Shown: piece after piece, positions 25,877-33,892 of the stretch
Numbering within the stretch: the stretch's first letter is position 1
Layout: every line of letters starts with the position of its first letter
Made by a program: the position numbers and the translations under genes
Assembly: GCA_905214715.1 (NCBI GenBank)
Contig: CAJMMT010000002.1
Location: forward strand, 62,001 to 126,000
Source: an uncultured bacterium
GTDB lineage: Bacteria; Bacteroidota; Bacteroidia; Bacteroidales; Muribaculaceae
DNA: 64,000 nt
Direction: 5' to 3'
The notes under the pieces: generated by a model
What the model saw: the letters and a program-made list of their open reading frames with translations, nothing else
Databases searched by the model: none
Told to the model about the DNA's origin: nothing

Positions 25877-28459
25877 TCAGCCGCAACGCGATGTGCCGCA
25901 GTTCTTGCAGATCAGACACCCTTCCTGATATACCAGAGCCTCGGCTCCGCAGTGAGGACACTTCTCGCCCGATGCGTTCGTTCCGTTGGGTATGTATTTC
26001 TTCAACGCACGCTCCACCCCGTTCTTCCAGGTGTTTATGTTGGTCGAGTCCAGTTCAAGTCCGCCTACGAGCTTAAGGACCTGATCTATGGGCATACCGT
26101 AGCGCAATACTCCCGATATCAGTTTGGCATAATTCCAGAACTCAGGATTGAATTTCTCACTCAGCCCTTCGATTGTGGTCTTATAGCCGCGTTTGTTTAT
26201 GAACTGGAAGTCGTAACGTTTACGCCCTTCCGAATCGGTGGCCTTTATTATCTTGCCATGGTCAACGGACTTGGGACAGAATATGCCATCCTCATCGTCG
26301 GCAAGGCCTGTGAAAATTTCATATGGTCTCCCCTCTACCAGACCAACGAAGGCTATCCATTTCTCTTTGTTGTTCTGGAAACGCACCACATCGGCCTCAA
26401 GTTCTATAGGACGTTTGGCCAGATGGTCAGGAGCCTGCATCAGAGCCGGAACCCCCTCTTTCTCCTTCTTCTCGTTCTTGACGGCTTCGAGAACATTGTT
26501 GCGCGAGCCATCGCGATAAACGGTGCATCCTTTGCAACCGGACTTCCATGCCTCCACATACAGACGGCCTACAAGTTCTTCCGACACGTCGGAAGGCAGG
26601 TTTATCGTAACCGATATGGAATGATCCACCCATTTCTGCACCTCTCCCTGCATCCTGACCTTTTCAAGCCAGTCAACATCGTTGGAGGTAGCTTTGTAGT
26701 AGGGGGAACGTTCTATAAGGCGGTCAAGTTCCACTGCGCTCATGTTCTTCTTCGCCTCTATTCCCTGGCTTTTCATCCACTCGAGGAATTTATGGTGATA
26801 GACTATGAATTCCTCAAAAGCGTCTCCGACTTCATCTACGAAATCCACATGGACATTCTCGTCAGTGGGATTCACCTTGCGGCGACGTTTGTAGACGGGC
26901 AGGAACACAGGCTCTATACCGCTCGTGGTCTGGGTCATTATAGAGGTCGTTCCGGTAGGAGCTATGGTCAGGCAGGCGATGTTGCGGCGTCCATGACGCG
27001 CCATCTTCTCGTAAAGCGCAGGATCCGCCTCTTTCAAACGCTGTATGAAGGGATTGTTCTTCTCTCTTTCGGTATCGTACACCTCGAAAGCACCGCGCTC
27101 TGATGCCATATCGACCGATGCGCTGTAATATGCCAATGCCAGCTGTTTGTGTACCTCCGTAGAGAAAGCGGTTGCTTCCGGCGTACCGTAACGCAACCCG
27201 AGGGCCGCCAGCATGTCGCCCTCGCCTGTAGTGCCGCAACCTGTACGACGGCCCTTGAGAGTCTTGTCCCGTATCTTCTCCCAAAGATGCAACTCCGTAC
27301 CCTTTACTTCGTCAGTCTCGGGGTCAGACTTTATCTTATTTATTATGGTCTCTATCTTCTCCATCTCCAGATCTATGATGTCATCCATCACGCGCTGGGC
27401 CTTACCCACGTGTTTGCGGAAGAGATCGAAATCGAACTCAGCCTCGGGCGTAAATGGATTTTTCACATAGCTGTAGAGGTTTATGGCCACCAGACGACAG
27501 CTGTCGTAAGGGCAAAGCGGTATCTCGCCACAGGGATTGGTCGAGATGGTCTCGAACCCGAGGTCGGCATAGCAATCCGGGACACTCTCCCTTCTAACCG
27601 TGTCCCAGAACAGCACACCCGGTTCGGCGCTCTTCCATGCGTTGTGCACTATCTTGTTCCATATCTTGGAAGCGTCCACTTCGTTGGTTACAACCGGAGC
27701 CTCCCCTTCTGGAACATTTACGGGATAAGTCTGGATATATGGGGTGCCATCCACAGCCGCCTGCATGAAAGCGTCGTCTATCCTTACCGACACGTTGGCA
27801 CCCGTTACCTTACCCTCCTCCATCTTCGCGTCTATGAAACGTTCGGAATCGGGATGCTTTATGCTCACTGTCAGCATCAACGCTCCGCGGCGTCCATCCT
27901 GGGCCACCTCGCGGGTGGAATTGCTATAACGCTCCATGAACGGCACCAGTCCCGTAGAGGTCAACGCCGAGTTTTTCACAGGGCTTCCCTTAGGACGGAT
28001 ATGGCTCAGATCATGACCGACACCGCCGCGACGCTTCATGAGCTGCACCTGCTCTTCATCTATCTTTATTATACCTCCATAGGAGTCGGGATGGCCGTCG
28101 AGACCTATCACGAAGCAGTTGCTGAGCGATCCAACCTGGAAGTTGTTGCCTATCCCTGCCATAGGGCTACCCTGAGGCACTATATATTTGAAATCTTTCA
28201 GCAAATCATATACCTCCTCATGGCTCATCGGGTTGGGATATTTGGCCTCGATGCGCGATATCTCGTGGGCTATACGATGGTGCATGTCGTCGGGCGACTG
28301 CTCATAGAGATTGCCGAATGAATCCTTCAAGGCATATTTTGTGGCCCAAACACGGGCTGCCAGCTCGTCGCCCTTGAAGTATTTCAACGAGGCTTCGTAA
28401 GCCTCGTCGTAACTGAATGTCGGAGAACCTTCCGATGGAAGTTTGTAAGAGTTTCCCAT
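25877..28459 (-). CDS. nrdJ: adenosylcobalamin-dependent (class II) ribonucleoside-diphosphate reductase
   Basis: 860 residues. It reduces ribonucleotides to deoxyribonucleotides using a B12-generated thiyl radical, without oxygen. Seen: QGSPMAGIGNNFQVGSLSNCFVIG with the N-terminal redox Cys, KRRGGVGHDLSHIRP, the active-site segment NPCGEIPLCPYDSCRL, and GCTVYRDGSRNNVLE. A C-terminal zinc-ribbon-like tail has CPHCGAEALVYQEGCLICKNC. No ATP-cone is apparent at the N-terminus. It depends on cobalamin, but the upstream region shows no cobalamin riboswitch. Confidence 0.94.
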   Translation of the reverse strand: MGNSYKLPSEGSPTFSYDEAYEASLKYFKGDELAARVWATKYALKDSFGNLYEQSPDDMHHRIAHEISRIEAKYPNPMSHEEVYDLLKDFKYIVPQGSPMAGIGNNFQVGSLSNCFVIGLDGHPDSYGGIIKIDEEQVQLMKRRGGVGHDLSHIRPKGSPVKNSALTSTGLVPFMERYSNSTREVAQDGRRGALMLTVSIKHPDSERFIDAKMEEGKVTGANVSVRIDDAFMQAAVDGTPYIQTYPVNVPEGEAPVVTNEVDASKIWNKIVHNAWKSAEPGVLFWDTVRRESVPDCYADLGFETISTNPCGEIPLCPYDSCRLVAINLYSYVKNPFTPEAEFDFDLFRKHVGKAQRVMDDIIDLEMEKIETIINKIKSDPETDEVKGTELHLWEKIRDKTLKGRRTGCGTTGEGDMLAALGLRYGTPEATAFSTEVHKQLALAYYSASVDMASERGAFEVYDTEREKNNPFIQRLKEADPALYEKMARHGRRNIACLTIAPTGTTSIMTQTTSGIEPVFLPVYKRRRKVNPTDENVHVDFVDEVGDAFEEFIVYHHKFLEWMKSQGIEAKKNMSAVELDRLIERSPYYKATSNDVDWLEKVRMQGEVQKWVDHSISVTINLPSDVSEELVGRLYVEAWKSGCKGCTVYRDGSRNNVLEAVKNEKKEKEGVPALMQAPDHLAKRPIELEADVVRFQNNKEKWIAFVGLVEGRPYEIFTGLADDEDGIFCPKSVDHGKIIKATDSEGRKRYDFQFINKRGYKTTIEGLSEKFNPEFWNYAKLISGVLRYGMPIDQVLKLVGGLELDSTNINTWKNGVERALKKYIPNGTNASGEKCPHCGAEALVYQEGCLICKNCGTSRCG

Positions 28460-28684
28460 TTAATTTTGAAAAAGAGAGTGTTCCGTAGCAAGACAGGCAA
28501 CAAGGTTTTTCCAGGGCCGCCTTACAGTCTTCAAAGGTCGTAATAATTTTCATAACTGACAAACATTTTTCATTGCAACATACTGTAAAGTTTTCCATAA
28601 AATTTATCAACTACTTACAAAACAGCATAATACAAATTTTATCTACATAAAAAGTTTTCCAATTGAATTATTTTGATTATTTTT
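28460..28684. other. divergent intergenic region between nrdJ and the nitroreductase gene
   Basis: 225 bases serving two divergent genes. No exact TAnnTTTG box on either strand; near matches only (for example ATTATTTTG before the nitroreductase). I looked for a cobalamin-riboswitch B12 box (GCCACTG-like) on the nrdJ side and did not find one. A short frame overlapping the nrdJ start has no family support. Confidence 0.4.
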
Positions 28685-29473
28685 ATGGCCGAAAAACACC
28701 GATTACCGTCCCTAATGGAAAAACTTGACATAAACCCCTATTTCGCATCGCGGCGCACGGTGCGCTCTTTCAGCGACCGGCCCGTAACCGACTCCCAGAT
28801 ACGTTCTATAATGGAAGCGGCCATGCGTGCCCCTACATGTGGCGACATGCAATTGTATTCCGTAATCGTGACACGCGACGGCAAGTTGCGCTATGAAATC
28901 AACGCCACCCATTTCAACCAACCCGCCGCGACGGGCGCGAATGTAATACTGACCGTCTGCGCGGACTTCAACCGTTTTACACGATGGTGCCGTCTGCGCG
29001 ATGCCGACGCGGCTTACGGAAACCTCCTTTCTTTCGAGACGGCCATGACCGATGCCGTAATTCTGGCCCAGCAGATCACGACTGTAGCCGAAATGGCGGG
29101 TCTGGGGTGCTGCTGGCTCGGTACAGTGAGCTATAATTCCCGGAAGACGGCAGAACTGCTGTCGCTTCCCGAACTGGTGTTCCCCGTGGCTTCACTCGCC
29201 CTCGGATGGCCGGCCTCTACCCCTCCCCAATGCGAACGTCTCGATGTCGATGCCCTGCTTTTCAATGACCGATACCCGGAACTTACCGACCGTCAGATTC
29301 TCGACATATATAAATCAAAAGAGGAATTCCCGGCCAATGCCGGATTCGCCGCAGAGAACGGCAAAGCCAACTTAGCGCAGGTTTTCGCTGAGGTGCGCTA
29401 TCCCCGTTCGGTAAATGAACCCATATCGGAATCCATGCTCGAACACTTAAAGGAAGCCGGATTTCTGAAATAA
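28685..29473 (+). CDS. nitroreductase family protein
   Basis: 262 residues from ATG 28685; a TTG four codons earlier is a less likely start. FMN-dependent oxidoreductase fold: N-terminal SRRTVRSFSDRPVTDSQIRSIMEAAMRAPTCGDMQ binds the FMN phosphate, with GLGCCWLG and VFPVASLALGWPA later. The C-terminal extension EENGKANLAQVFAEVRYPRSVNEPISE is typical of nitroreductases of the NfsA/FRP-like type. Substrate unknown: nitro compounds, quinones or flavins are possible. Monocistronic, just before a Fur-family gene. Confidence 0.88.
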   Translation: MAEKHRLPSLMEKLDINPYFASRRTVRSFSDRPVTDSQIRSIMEAAMRAPTCGDMQLYSVIVTRDGKLRYEINATHFNQPAATGANVILTVCADFNRFTRWCRLRDADAAYGNLLSFETAMTDAVILAQQITTVAEMAGLGCCWLGTVSYNSRKTAELLSLPELVFPVASLALGWPASTPPQCERLDVDALLFNDRYPELTDRQILDIYKSKEEFPANAGFAAENGKANLAQVFAEVRYPRSVNEPISESMLEHLKEAGFLK

Positions 29474-29484
29474 TCTGGCTCAAA

Positions 29485-29516
29485 TTTGGCAAAATGAAAG
29501 GATAGGCTTATATTTG
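29485..29516 (+). promoter_or_regulatory. promoter of the Fur-family gene, almost no leader
   Basis: TTTG at 29485-29488, exactly 20 nt, then TATATTTG at 29509-29516: a full consensus. The only in-frame start codon near the N-terminus is ATG at 29521, four bases after the box. The transcript start would fall at or next to the ATG, suggesting a leaderless mRNA. Confidence 0.75.
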
Positions 29517-29520
29517 CGCC

Positions 29521-30054
29521 ATGAGCAACACCAGCGTTTCAGAAAAGGGAAAGCATCAGAATGAATCGGCGTACTCCGAAGCCGAGGTCAGGCTTACATC
29601 TTTTCTGCGAAACAAGGGGTTGAGGAAAACTCCCGAGCGATTCGCGATTCTTCGCGAGGCGCTGCTGATGAAATCCCATTTCGCCATCCACGACCTTCTC
29701 GAGGCCATGGAGCGTTCGGGATACCACGTGAGCCGGGGCACTGTCTACAATACAGTGGAACTTCTATGCCAAGCCGGCATCGTAAGACGCCATCTTCTGG
29801 AAGCCGACCAGGCTCTTTACGAGTGTCAGACCTCAAACCACCTTCACCTCGTGTGCGCCGGTTGCGGCAAAATAAAGGAGGCGACCCATGCCGAACTTTC
29901 CCGCCTGCTCATAACCATGAAATATCCGGCCTTCAAGGCCACCTATTTTTCGGCTACCCTTTTCGGGTACTGCTCTTCCTGCCTCCGAAAGGAGAAAAGG
30001 AACGCAGCCAGAACCAAAAATCATAAAAACAATGCGGGCAAATTGCCCGGATAA
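29521..30054 (+). CDS. Fur-family transcriptional regulator
   Basis: 177 residues. N-terminal winged helix (LTSFLRNKGLRKTPERFAILREALLMKSHFAIHDLLEAMERSGYHVSRGTVYNTVELLCQAGIV) with the recognition helix in RGTVYNTVELL. C-terminal dimerisation domain has SNHLHLVCAGCGKIKEA and a second CxxC (YCSSC), forming the structural Cys4 zinc site. The usual HHxHxxC regulatory stretch is reduced to NHLHLVC, so the sensed metal or peroxide cannot be assigned. The basic tail RKEKRNAARTKNHKNNAGK is unusual. Followed after 30 bases by the DUF1015 gene. Confidence 0.9.
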   Translation: MSNTSVSEKGKHQNESAYSEAEVRLTSFLRNKGLRKTPERFAILREALLMKSHFAIHDLLEAMERSGYHVSRGTVYNTVELLCQAGIVRRHLLEADQALYECQTSNHLHLVCAGCGKIKEATHAELSRLLITMKYPAFKATYFSATLFGYCSSCLRKEKRNAARTKNHKNNAGKLPG

Positions 30055-30084
30055 CCTTAAAGTCTGTTTAATATCTGATTAACT

Positions 30085-31329
30085 ATGGCAAAAGTAAAAC
30101 CTTTCCGTGGCGTTCGCCCTCCGAAAGATCTTGTAGAACAGGTTGTTTCACGTCCTTACGACGTTCTCAACTCCGAAGAGGCCCGCAAAGAGGCCGAAGG
30201 CAACGAAAAATCACTGTACCATATCATCAAGCCTGAAATCGATTTCGAACCCGGAACCGACGAGCACGATCCCAAAGTATACGAAAAGGCTGTGGAGAAC
30301 TTCAAGATGTTCCAGCAGAAAGGATGGCTTGTACAGGACGATACCGAAAAGTACTATATATATGCCCAGACAATGGATGGCCGCACACAATACGGCTTCG
30401 TGGTCGCAGCCTGGGTAGACGACTATATGGAAGGCCGTATCAAAAAGCACGAGCTGACGCGCCGCGACAAGGAGGAAGACCGCATGAAACATGTGCGCGT
30501 CAACAACGCCAACATCGAACCGGTATTCTTCGCTTTCCCCGACAATGAGAAACTCGAAAAGATAATACGCGATGTAACGGCAGGGAAGCCTGAGTACGAC
30601 TTCGTAGCTCCCGACGGATTCGGCCATACCCTCTGGCTCATCGAAGATGCCGCCACCATCAATGCGATTACCGAAGAGTTCGCCAATATACCTAACCTCT
30701 ATATCGCCGACGGCCACCACCGCAGCGCCGCCGCGGCTCTGGTAGGCGCAGAGAAGGCCAGGAACAATCCGAATCACAAAGGAGATGAGGAGTACAACTA
30801 CTTCCTCGCGGTGGCATTCCCGGCTTCACACCTGAAGATTATCGACTACAACCGCGTGGTGCGCGACCTCAACGGTCTCACTGAAGAGCAGTTCCTCGAC
30901 CGCCTGCGCGAGAATTTCGAAGTGAAGGATATGGGTACCGAAATCTACTCACCCTCGGGCCTCCACAACTTCTCGCTCTACCTCGGAGGGCACTGGTACT
31001 CCCTGACAGCGAAACCTGGCACATACAACGATCAGGACCCGATTGGCGTACTTGACGTAACGGTTTCTTCCGACCTGATTCTGCGCGACATACTCGGCAT
31101 CACCGATCTTCGTTCCGACAAGCGTATCGACTTCGTCGGCGGCATACGCGGCCTCGGGGAACTGAAACGCCGTGTAGACAGTGGCGAGATGAAGATGGCC
31201 CTCGCCCTCTATCCCGTAACCATGGATCAGCTGATCAATATCGCCGACACAGGCAATATCATGCCTCCGAAGACCACCTGGTTCGAACCTAAACTCCGTT
31301 CCGGTCTCGTTATCCACAAACTGGACTGA
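30085..31329 (+). CDS. DUF1015 family protein (ParB-like, possible serine kinase-related)
   Basis: 414 residues, matching DUF1015. It opens with VKPFRGVRPPKDLVEQVVSRPYDVLNSEEARKEAEGN and contains the family hallmark LYIADGHHRSAAAALVG. The family is distantly related to ParB/sulfiredoxin folds, and one archaeal member is an ADP-dependent serine kinase (SerK). In several Bacteroidales the gene follows serC-serA; here it follows a Fur-family gene and no serine genes are near. The molecular function in this organism is unproven. Confidence 0.85.
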   Translation: MAKVKPFRGVRPPKDLVEQVVSRPYDVLNSEEARKEAEGNEKSLYHIIKPEIDFEPGTDEHDPKVYEKAVENFKMFQQKGWLVQDDTEKYYIYAQTMDGRTQYGFVVAAWVDDYMEGRIKKHELTRRDKEEDRMKHVRVNNANIEPVFFAFPDNEKLEKIIRDVTAGKPEYDFVAPDGFGHTLWLIEDAATINAITEEFANIPNLYIADGHHRSAAAALVGAEKARNNPNHKGDEEYNYFLAVAFPASHLKIIDYNRVVRDLNGLTEEQFLDRLRENFEVKDMGTEIYSPSGLHNFSLYLGGHWYSLTAKPGTYNDQDPIGVLDVTVSSDLILRDILGITDLRSDKRIDFVGGIRGLGELKRRVDSGEMKMALALYPVTMDQLINIADTGNIMPPKTTWFEPKLRSGLVIHKLD

Positions 31330-31363
31330 CAATAACCTGAAGGATACATATTTTTCACTTTAT

Positions 31364-31391
31364 AAGACCCGGTGTTCGCCGGGTCTTTTTT
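31364..31391 (+). terminator. terminator after the DUF1015 gene
   Basis: AAGACCCGG / CCGGGTCTT stem with a short TGTTCG loop and a T6 run: a canonical intrinsic terminator. Confidence 0.92.
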
Positions 31392-31481
31392 CTATCTGCA
31401 GACTACAGAAAAAACCGACTTGAATTCACTATGGATACGAAGTAATTTGTTAAAAAGTTTTACATTTCAAAAAATATGTAT

Positions 31482-31489
31482 ATCTTTGC
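31482..31489 (+). promoter_or_regulatory. -7 box of the outer-membrane protein gene
   Basis: TATCTTTG followed by GCACC, 160 bases before the ATG. The -33 region holds TTT but not TTG at the right distance. The implied 5'UTR of about 150 nt is long and could hold regulatory structure. No gene is seen in 31330-31648. Confidence 0.6.
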
Positions 31490-31648
31490 ACCATCAAACG
31501 AGGAATGTGCATTCTTCGCTTGACTTGAAAAAAGCATTCTTGTAAATAATTCAGTTCGCTATAGTTCGCTACATACAAGCTATTTACGACACATTTACGA
31601 CAAATACTATTCACAAAATAACCAAACCTTTAACTAAAAATCACGAAA

Positions 31649-32419
31649 ATGAAAAAGATGATTTTTGCAGCAGCCCTGCTCGCAGGCGCAGCTTTTGGCG
31701 TTAACGCACAGGAAAACGTTAACCTGCCCGAATCAGGCGACTTCGCCGTTGAGGTTCAGTTCAACCCCTTCGCTAACGACTTCGATACTTTCAAGCTCGA
31801 CGGCATGAAGCTCCAGGGCCGTTACTTCTTCTCTAACGCTGACGCTCTCCGTGTAGGTCTTGGCTTCGGCGTAACCACCGACAAAACCACTCCCGACCCT
31901 GATGCAGAAGGTGTAGCTGCTGACGCGTGGACAAAGAACCGCGTAGGCAACTTCGCTATCAGCCTCGGTTACGAACGCCACTTCCTGCAGTCCGGTCGCG
32001 TTGACCTCTATGCCGGTGCAGGACTCGGCTTTTCTCTGAAGTCTACTTGCGACAGCAAGAATCAGGTTTACCAGCAGTGGAGCAAGACCGAAAACAAAAT
32101 GATCGATGTTCTTCACGAGAGCAAGGTCTATAACGCAAGCTCTTACAACCAGTTTGACGTTAACGTCTTCACCGGTATTGACTTCTATGTATACCGTGGC
32201 CTTTTCGTAGGTGCTGAGCTCGGCCTCAAAGTCGGCTTCAAGAACTTCCCCGGTCAGTACACCAAAGGTGGCTACGTAGTTGATGGCAAATACTCTACCA
32301 CCCCCGATGAAAACTATGTTTGGGACGACAGCGCCGAGTCTGTAAAGGGCAGCAAGTCTACCAGCTTCGAGCTCGCCACATACGTTGAGCCCGCTCTCCG
32401 TCTCGGTTGGACTTTCTAA
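31649..32419 (+). CDS. outer-membrane beta-barrel protein
   Basis: 256 residues with a clear signal peptide (MKKMIFAAALLAGAAFGVNAQ). Alternating hydrophobic/polar strands run to a C-terminal aromatic (LRLGWTF), as expected for BAM-inserted barrels; several strands are recognisable (FAVEVQFNPF, GRYFFSNADALRVGLGFGV, FAISLGYERHF, VDLYAGAGLGF, LFVGAELGLKVGF). The strongly uniform codon choice (many CTC, GGC, GTA) suggests high expression. Porin-like or structural role; substrate unknown. Monocistronic between its own promoter and terminator. Confidence 0.85.
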   Translation: MKKMIFAAALLAGAAFGVNAQENVNLPESGDFAVEVQFNPFANDFDTFKLDGMKLQGRYFFSNADALRVGLGFGVTTDKTTPDPDAEGVAADAWTKNRVGNFAISLGYERHFLQSGRVDLYAGAGLGFSLKSTCDSKNQVYQQWSKTENKMIDVLHESKVYNASSYNQFDVNVFTGIDFYVYRGLFVGAELGLKVGFKNFPGQYTKGGYVVDGKYSTTPDENYVWDDSAESVKGSKSTSFELATYVEPALRLGWTF

Positions 32420-32443
32420 TCTGAAAAGATTACCAAACCATAT

Positions 32444-32470
32444 AAGGCCGCGCCTCAGGGTGCGGCCTTT
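32444..32470 (+). terminator. terminator after the outer-membrane protein gene
   Basis: AAGGCCGC / GCGGCCTT stem with a 10-nt loop, then TTTACT. The T tract is weak but the position, 25 bases past the stop, is right. Confidence 0.75.
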
Positions 32471-32618
32471 ACTATTTGTAAATCTGACTCAACGGCTTAT
32501 CCGCACCCAGTCTGCCTCATCCGCTAAATAAAGCCAACAACATAATGGCGTATACACCGGAAAATCACCCGACCGCTTACTCGAACCTTTTAATATAACC
32601 ATACTCACAAATGTTAAT

Positions 32619-32663
32619 TATAACAAACTCGTGTACCAAATCGGATACCATTTGTTATATTTG
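32619..32663 (+). promoter_or_regulatory. promoter and possible operator of the first toxin-antitoxin module
   Basis: Inverted repeat TATAACAAA (32619-32627) / TTTGTTATA (32651-32659), 23-nt spacer, overlapping a -7 box TATATTTG (32656-32663). Overlap of a palindrome with the promoter is what an autoregulating antitoxin needs. The start codon is 208 bases away, beyond a palindromic element. Assignment to this module is inferred from position. Confidence 0.5.
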
Positions 32664-32682
32664 TAAATACTAAAAGATAATA

Positions 32683-32868
32683 TAAGTAAGTGTTCAAATT
32701 TAATTTATGTTTTATGCGAGTTTGTTTTTGAGGCGATTACGGTGCGGAGTGAAGGAGGATATAGAAATATCCGACTGAGCGACAATCCGTAAGCGGCCAA
32801 AAAGAAAACGCAGAAAGCATAAAAGATTTCAAAACACTTACTATCGGTTAAATTTGAACACTTATTTA
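32683..32868. mobile_element. MITE-like palindromic element, 186 bp
   Basis: 21-bp terminal inverted repeats (core AAGTGTTCAAATTTAA at the left, its complement at the right) match at 20 of 21 positions. Nested inner arms also pair: TTTTATGC / GCATAAAA, TTACGG / CCGTAA, and central GGATATA / TATCC around GAAA. No ORF inside. The right end stops 3 bases before the antitoxin ATG. No clear target-site duplication. It could instead be a large regulatory hairpin in the 5'UTR. Confidence 0.65.
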
Positions 32869-32871
32869 ATT

Positions 32872-33105
32872 ATGGAGATTGTAAGCGCAAGAGACTTCAG
32901 AGCCAATCAGACTAATATTCTGACAAAAGCTTTAAACGGGGAATCGATTTTACTTTCCTCGCGCGTCGGCATGTTCAAAATAACTCCGGTAACAGAAGAA
33001 GACACGCTGACTACACGCATATGTAAAGGATTGAAGCAAGTAAAAATGATTCAGGAAGGCAAACTGCCTCGCAGAACTATTCAAGACATGCTCAATGAAC
33101 TTTGA
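32872..33105 (+). CDS. antitoxin, Phd/YefM-like
   Basis: 77 residues from ATG 32872; a TTG six codons upstream lies inside the palindromic element and is unlikely. The N-terminus MEIVSARDFRANQTNILTKAL has the Phd/YefM pattern, with a later MFKITPV strand. The C-terminal half (RICKGLKQVKMIQEGKLPRRTIQDMLNEL) would wrap the toxin. It overlaps the toxin start by 11 bases, typical of type II modules. It likely represses its own promoter together with the toxin. Confidence 0.82.
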   Translation: MEIVSARDFRANQTNILTKALNGESILLSSRVGMFKITPVTEEDTLTTRICKGLKQVKMIQEGKLPRRTIQDMLNEL

Positions 33106-33430
33106 TGTAATACCGACACCTGTTTTTGAAAAAGCCTTCAAGACTCTTTCAAAAAGACACAGATCATTGAAACAGGATATTCTTGAATTATCAAAATCAT
33201 TGCAGCGGAATCCATTTCAGGGAGATGAACTAAGCCCGGGTATACGCAAAATCCGAATGGCGATAACATCCAAAGGCCGTGGAAAGTCGGGTGGAGCGAG
33301 GGTTATCACATATACCGTTCTTGCTGCTGAGAAAGAGGGAACTGTCTTTCTGATAGATATCTATGACAAGGCAGACTATTCCACAGTAGATGTATCAGTA
33401 ATCCAACAAATGTTGAGAGACATTTTCTAA
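33095..33430 (+). CDS. RelE/ParE-family toxin
   Basis: 111 residues with the compact RelE/ParE fold: two N-terminal helices (FEKAFKTLSKRHRSLKQDILELSKSL), then strands GIRKIRMAITSKGRGKSGGARVITYTV and TVFLIDIYDKADYSTV, and a C-terminal helix. The RGKSGGARVITY block is the hallmark of the HigB/RelE-like subgroup common in Bacteroidales. Probable target is mRNA at the ribosome (RelE-type) rather than gyrase, but this cannot be settled from sequence. Paired with the preceding antitoxin. Confidence 0.83.
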   Translation: MNFDVIPTPVFEKAFKTLSKRHRSLKQDILELSKSLQRNPFQGDELSPGIRKIRMAITSKGRGKSGGARVITYTVLAAEKEGTVFLIDIYDKADYSTVDVSVIQQMLRDIF

Positions 33431-33524
33431 AGAGCATTCTATCGATTATTTCCGGAATAGAATAAAAGGATAAGCCCTCTAAAGCCCACTATAACTTGAA
33501 ACAGCAGTTTTAATTTGGATAATA

Positions 33525-33584
33525 TAGTTTACTATATAGATATTTATTATTATATTTACAATTAAATAGCTATAAAGTAATCTA
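33525..33584 (+). promoter_or_regulatory. putative HipB operator pair and promoter
   Basis: Two 18-bp arms, TAGTTTACTATATAGATA (33525-33542) and the inverted TAGCTATAAAGTAATCTA (33567-33584), match at 15 of 18 positions, with centres 42 bp apart (about four helical turns). The first arm lies within the palindrome TATAGTTTACTATA. A near -7 box TATATTTA (33551-33558) sits between them. Position and symmetry fit autorepression by the HipB-like protein. Confidence 0.55.
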
Positions 33585-33892
33585 TGAATAGACCGGATTA
33601 TATTTCTAATGACGAAATCCTTGATATTCTCTCAAAGCGAATAAAAGAGTACCGTCTCGCTACGCGGATGAGCCAGAGGGAACTTGCTCATAAATCCGGT
33701 GTAAGCTATACAACTATAAGCCACTTCGAGCAAGGTAAAAACCTCAATCTTACCCTAAACAATTTCATATCGCTTCTTCGATGCATCGGCATGGAAAACC
33801 GAGTGATGGAAATTTTGCCGGAACTACCTGTACCCCCTATGGCGCTACGTGAAATAAATAAACTGATTCCCAAACGTGTAAGGAGAAAATAA
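33584..33892 (+). CDS. hipB: HipB-like antitoxin, XRE-type helix-turn-helix
   Basis: 102 residues. HTH domain at residues 12-70: ILSKRIKEYRLATRMSQRELAHKSGVSYTTISHFEQGKNLNLTLNNFISLLRCIGM. A basic tail (PKRVRRK) ends the protein, and the toxin ATG follows with no gap. Expected to bind the upstream operator and neutralise HipA. Classified as HipB by context and HTH type. Confidence 0.85.
   Translation: MNRPDYISNDEILDILSKRIKEYRLATRMSQRELAHKSGVSYTTISHFEQGKNLNLTLNNFISLLRCIGMENRVMEILPELPVPPMALREINKLIPKRVRRK

Noticed and set aside
26000..28321. Long plus-strand frames opposite nrdJ
   Set aside because: No recognisable domains; nrdJ is complete with active-site motifs and a zinc-ribbon tail.
28302..28610. 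102-codon frame over the nrdJ start, with CCLSC
   Set aside because: Most of it overlaps nrdJ in another frame and no family is recognised; the upstream part is too short to support.
28460..28672. Cobalamin riboswitch before nrdJ
   Set aside because: No B12-box-like sequence or matching hairpins were seen; absence by eye does not exclude a diverged one.
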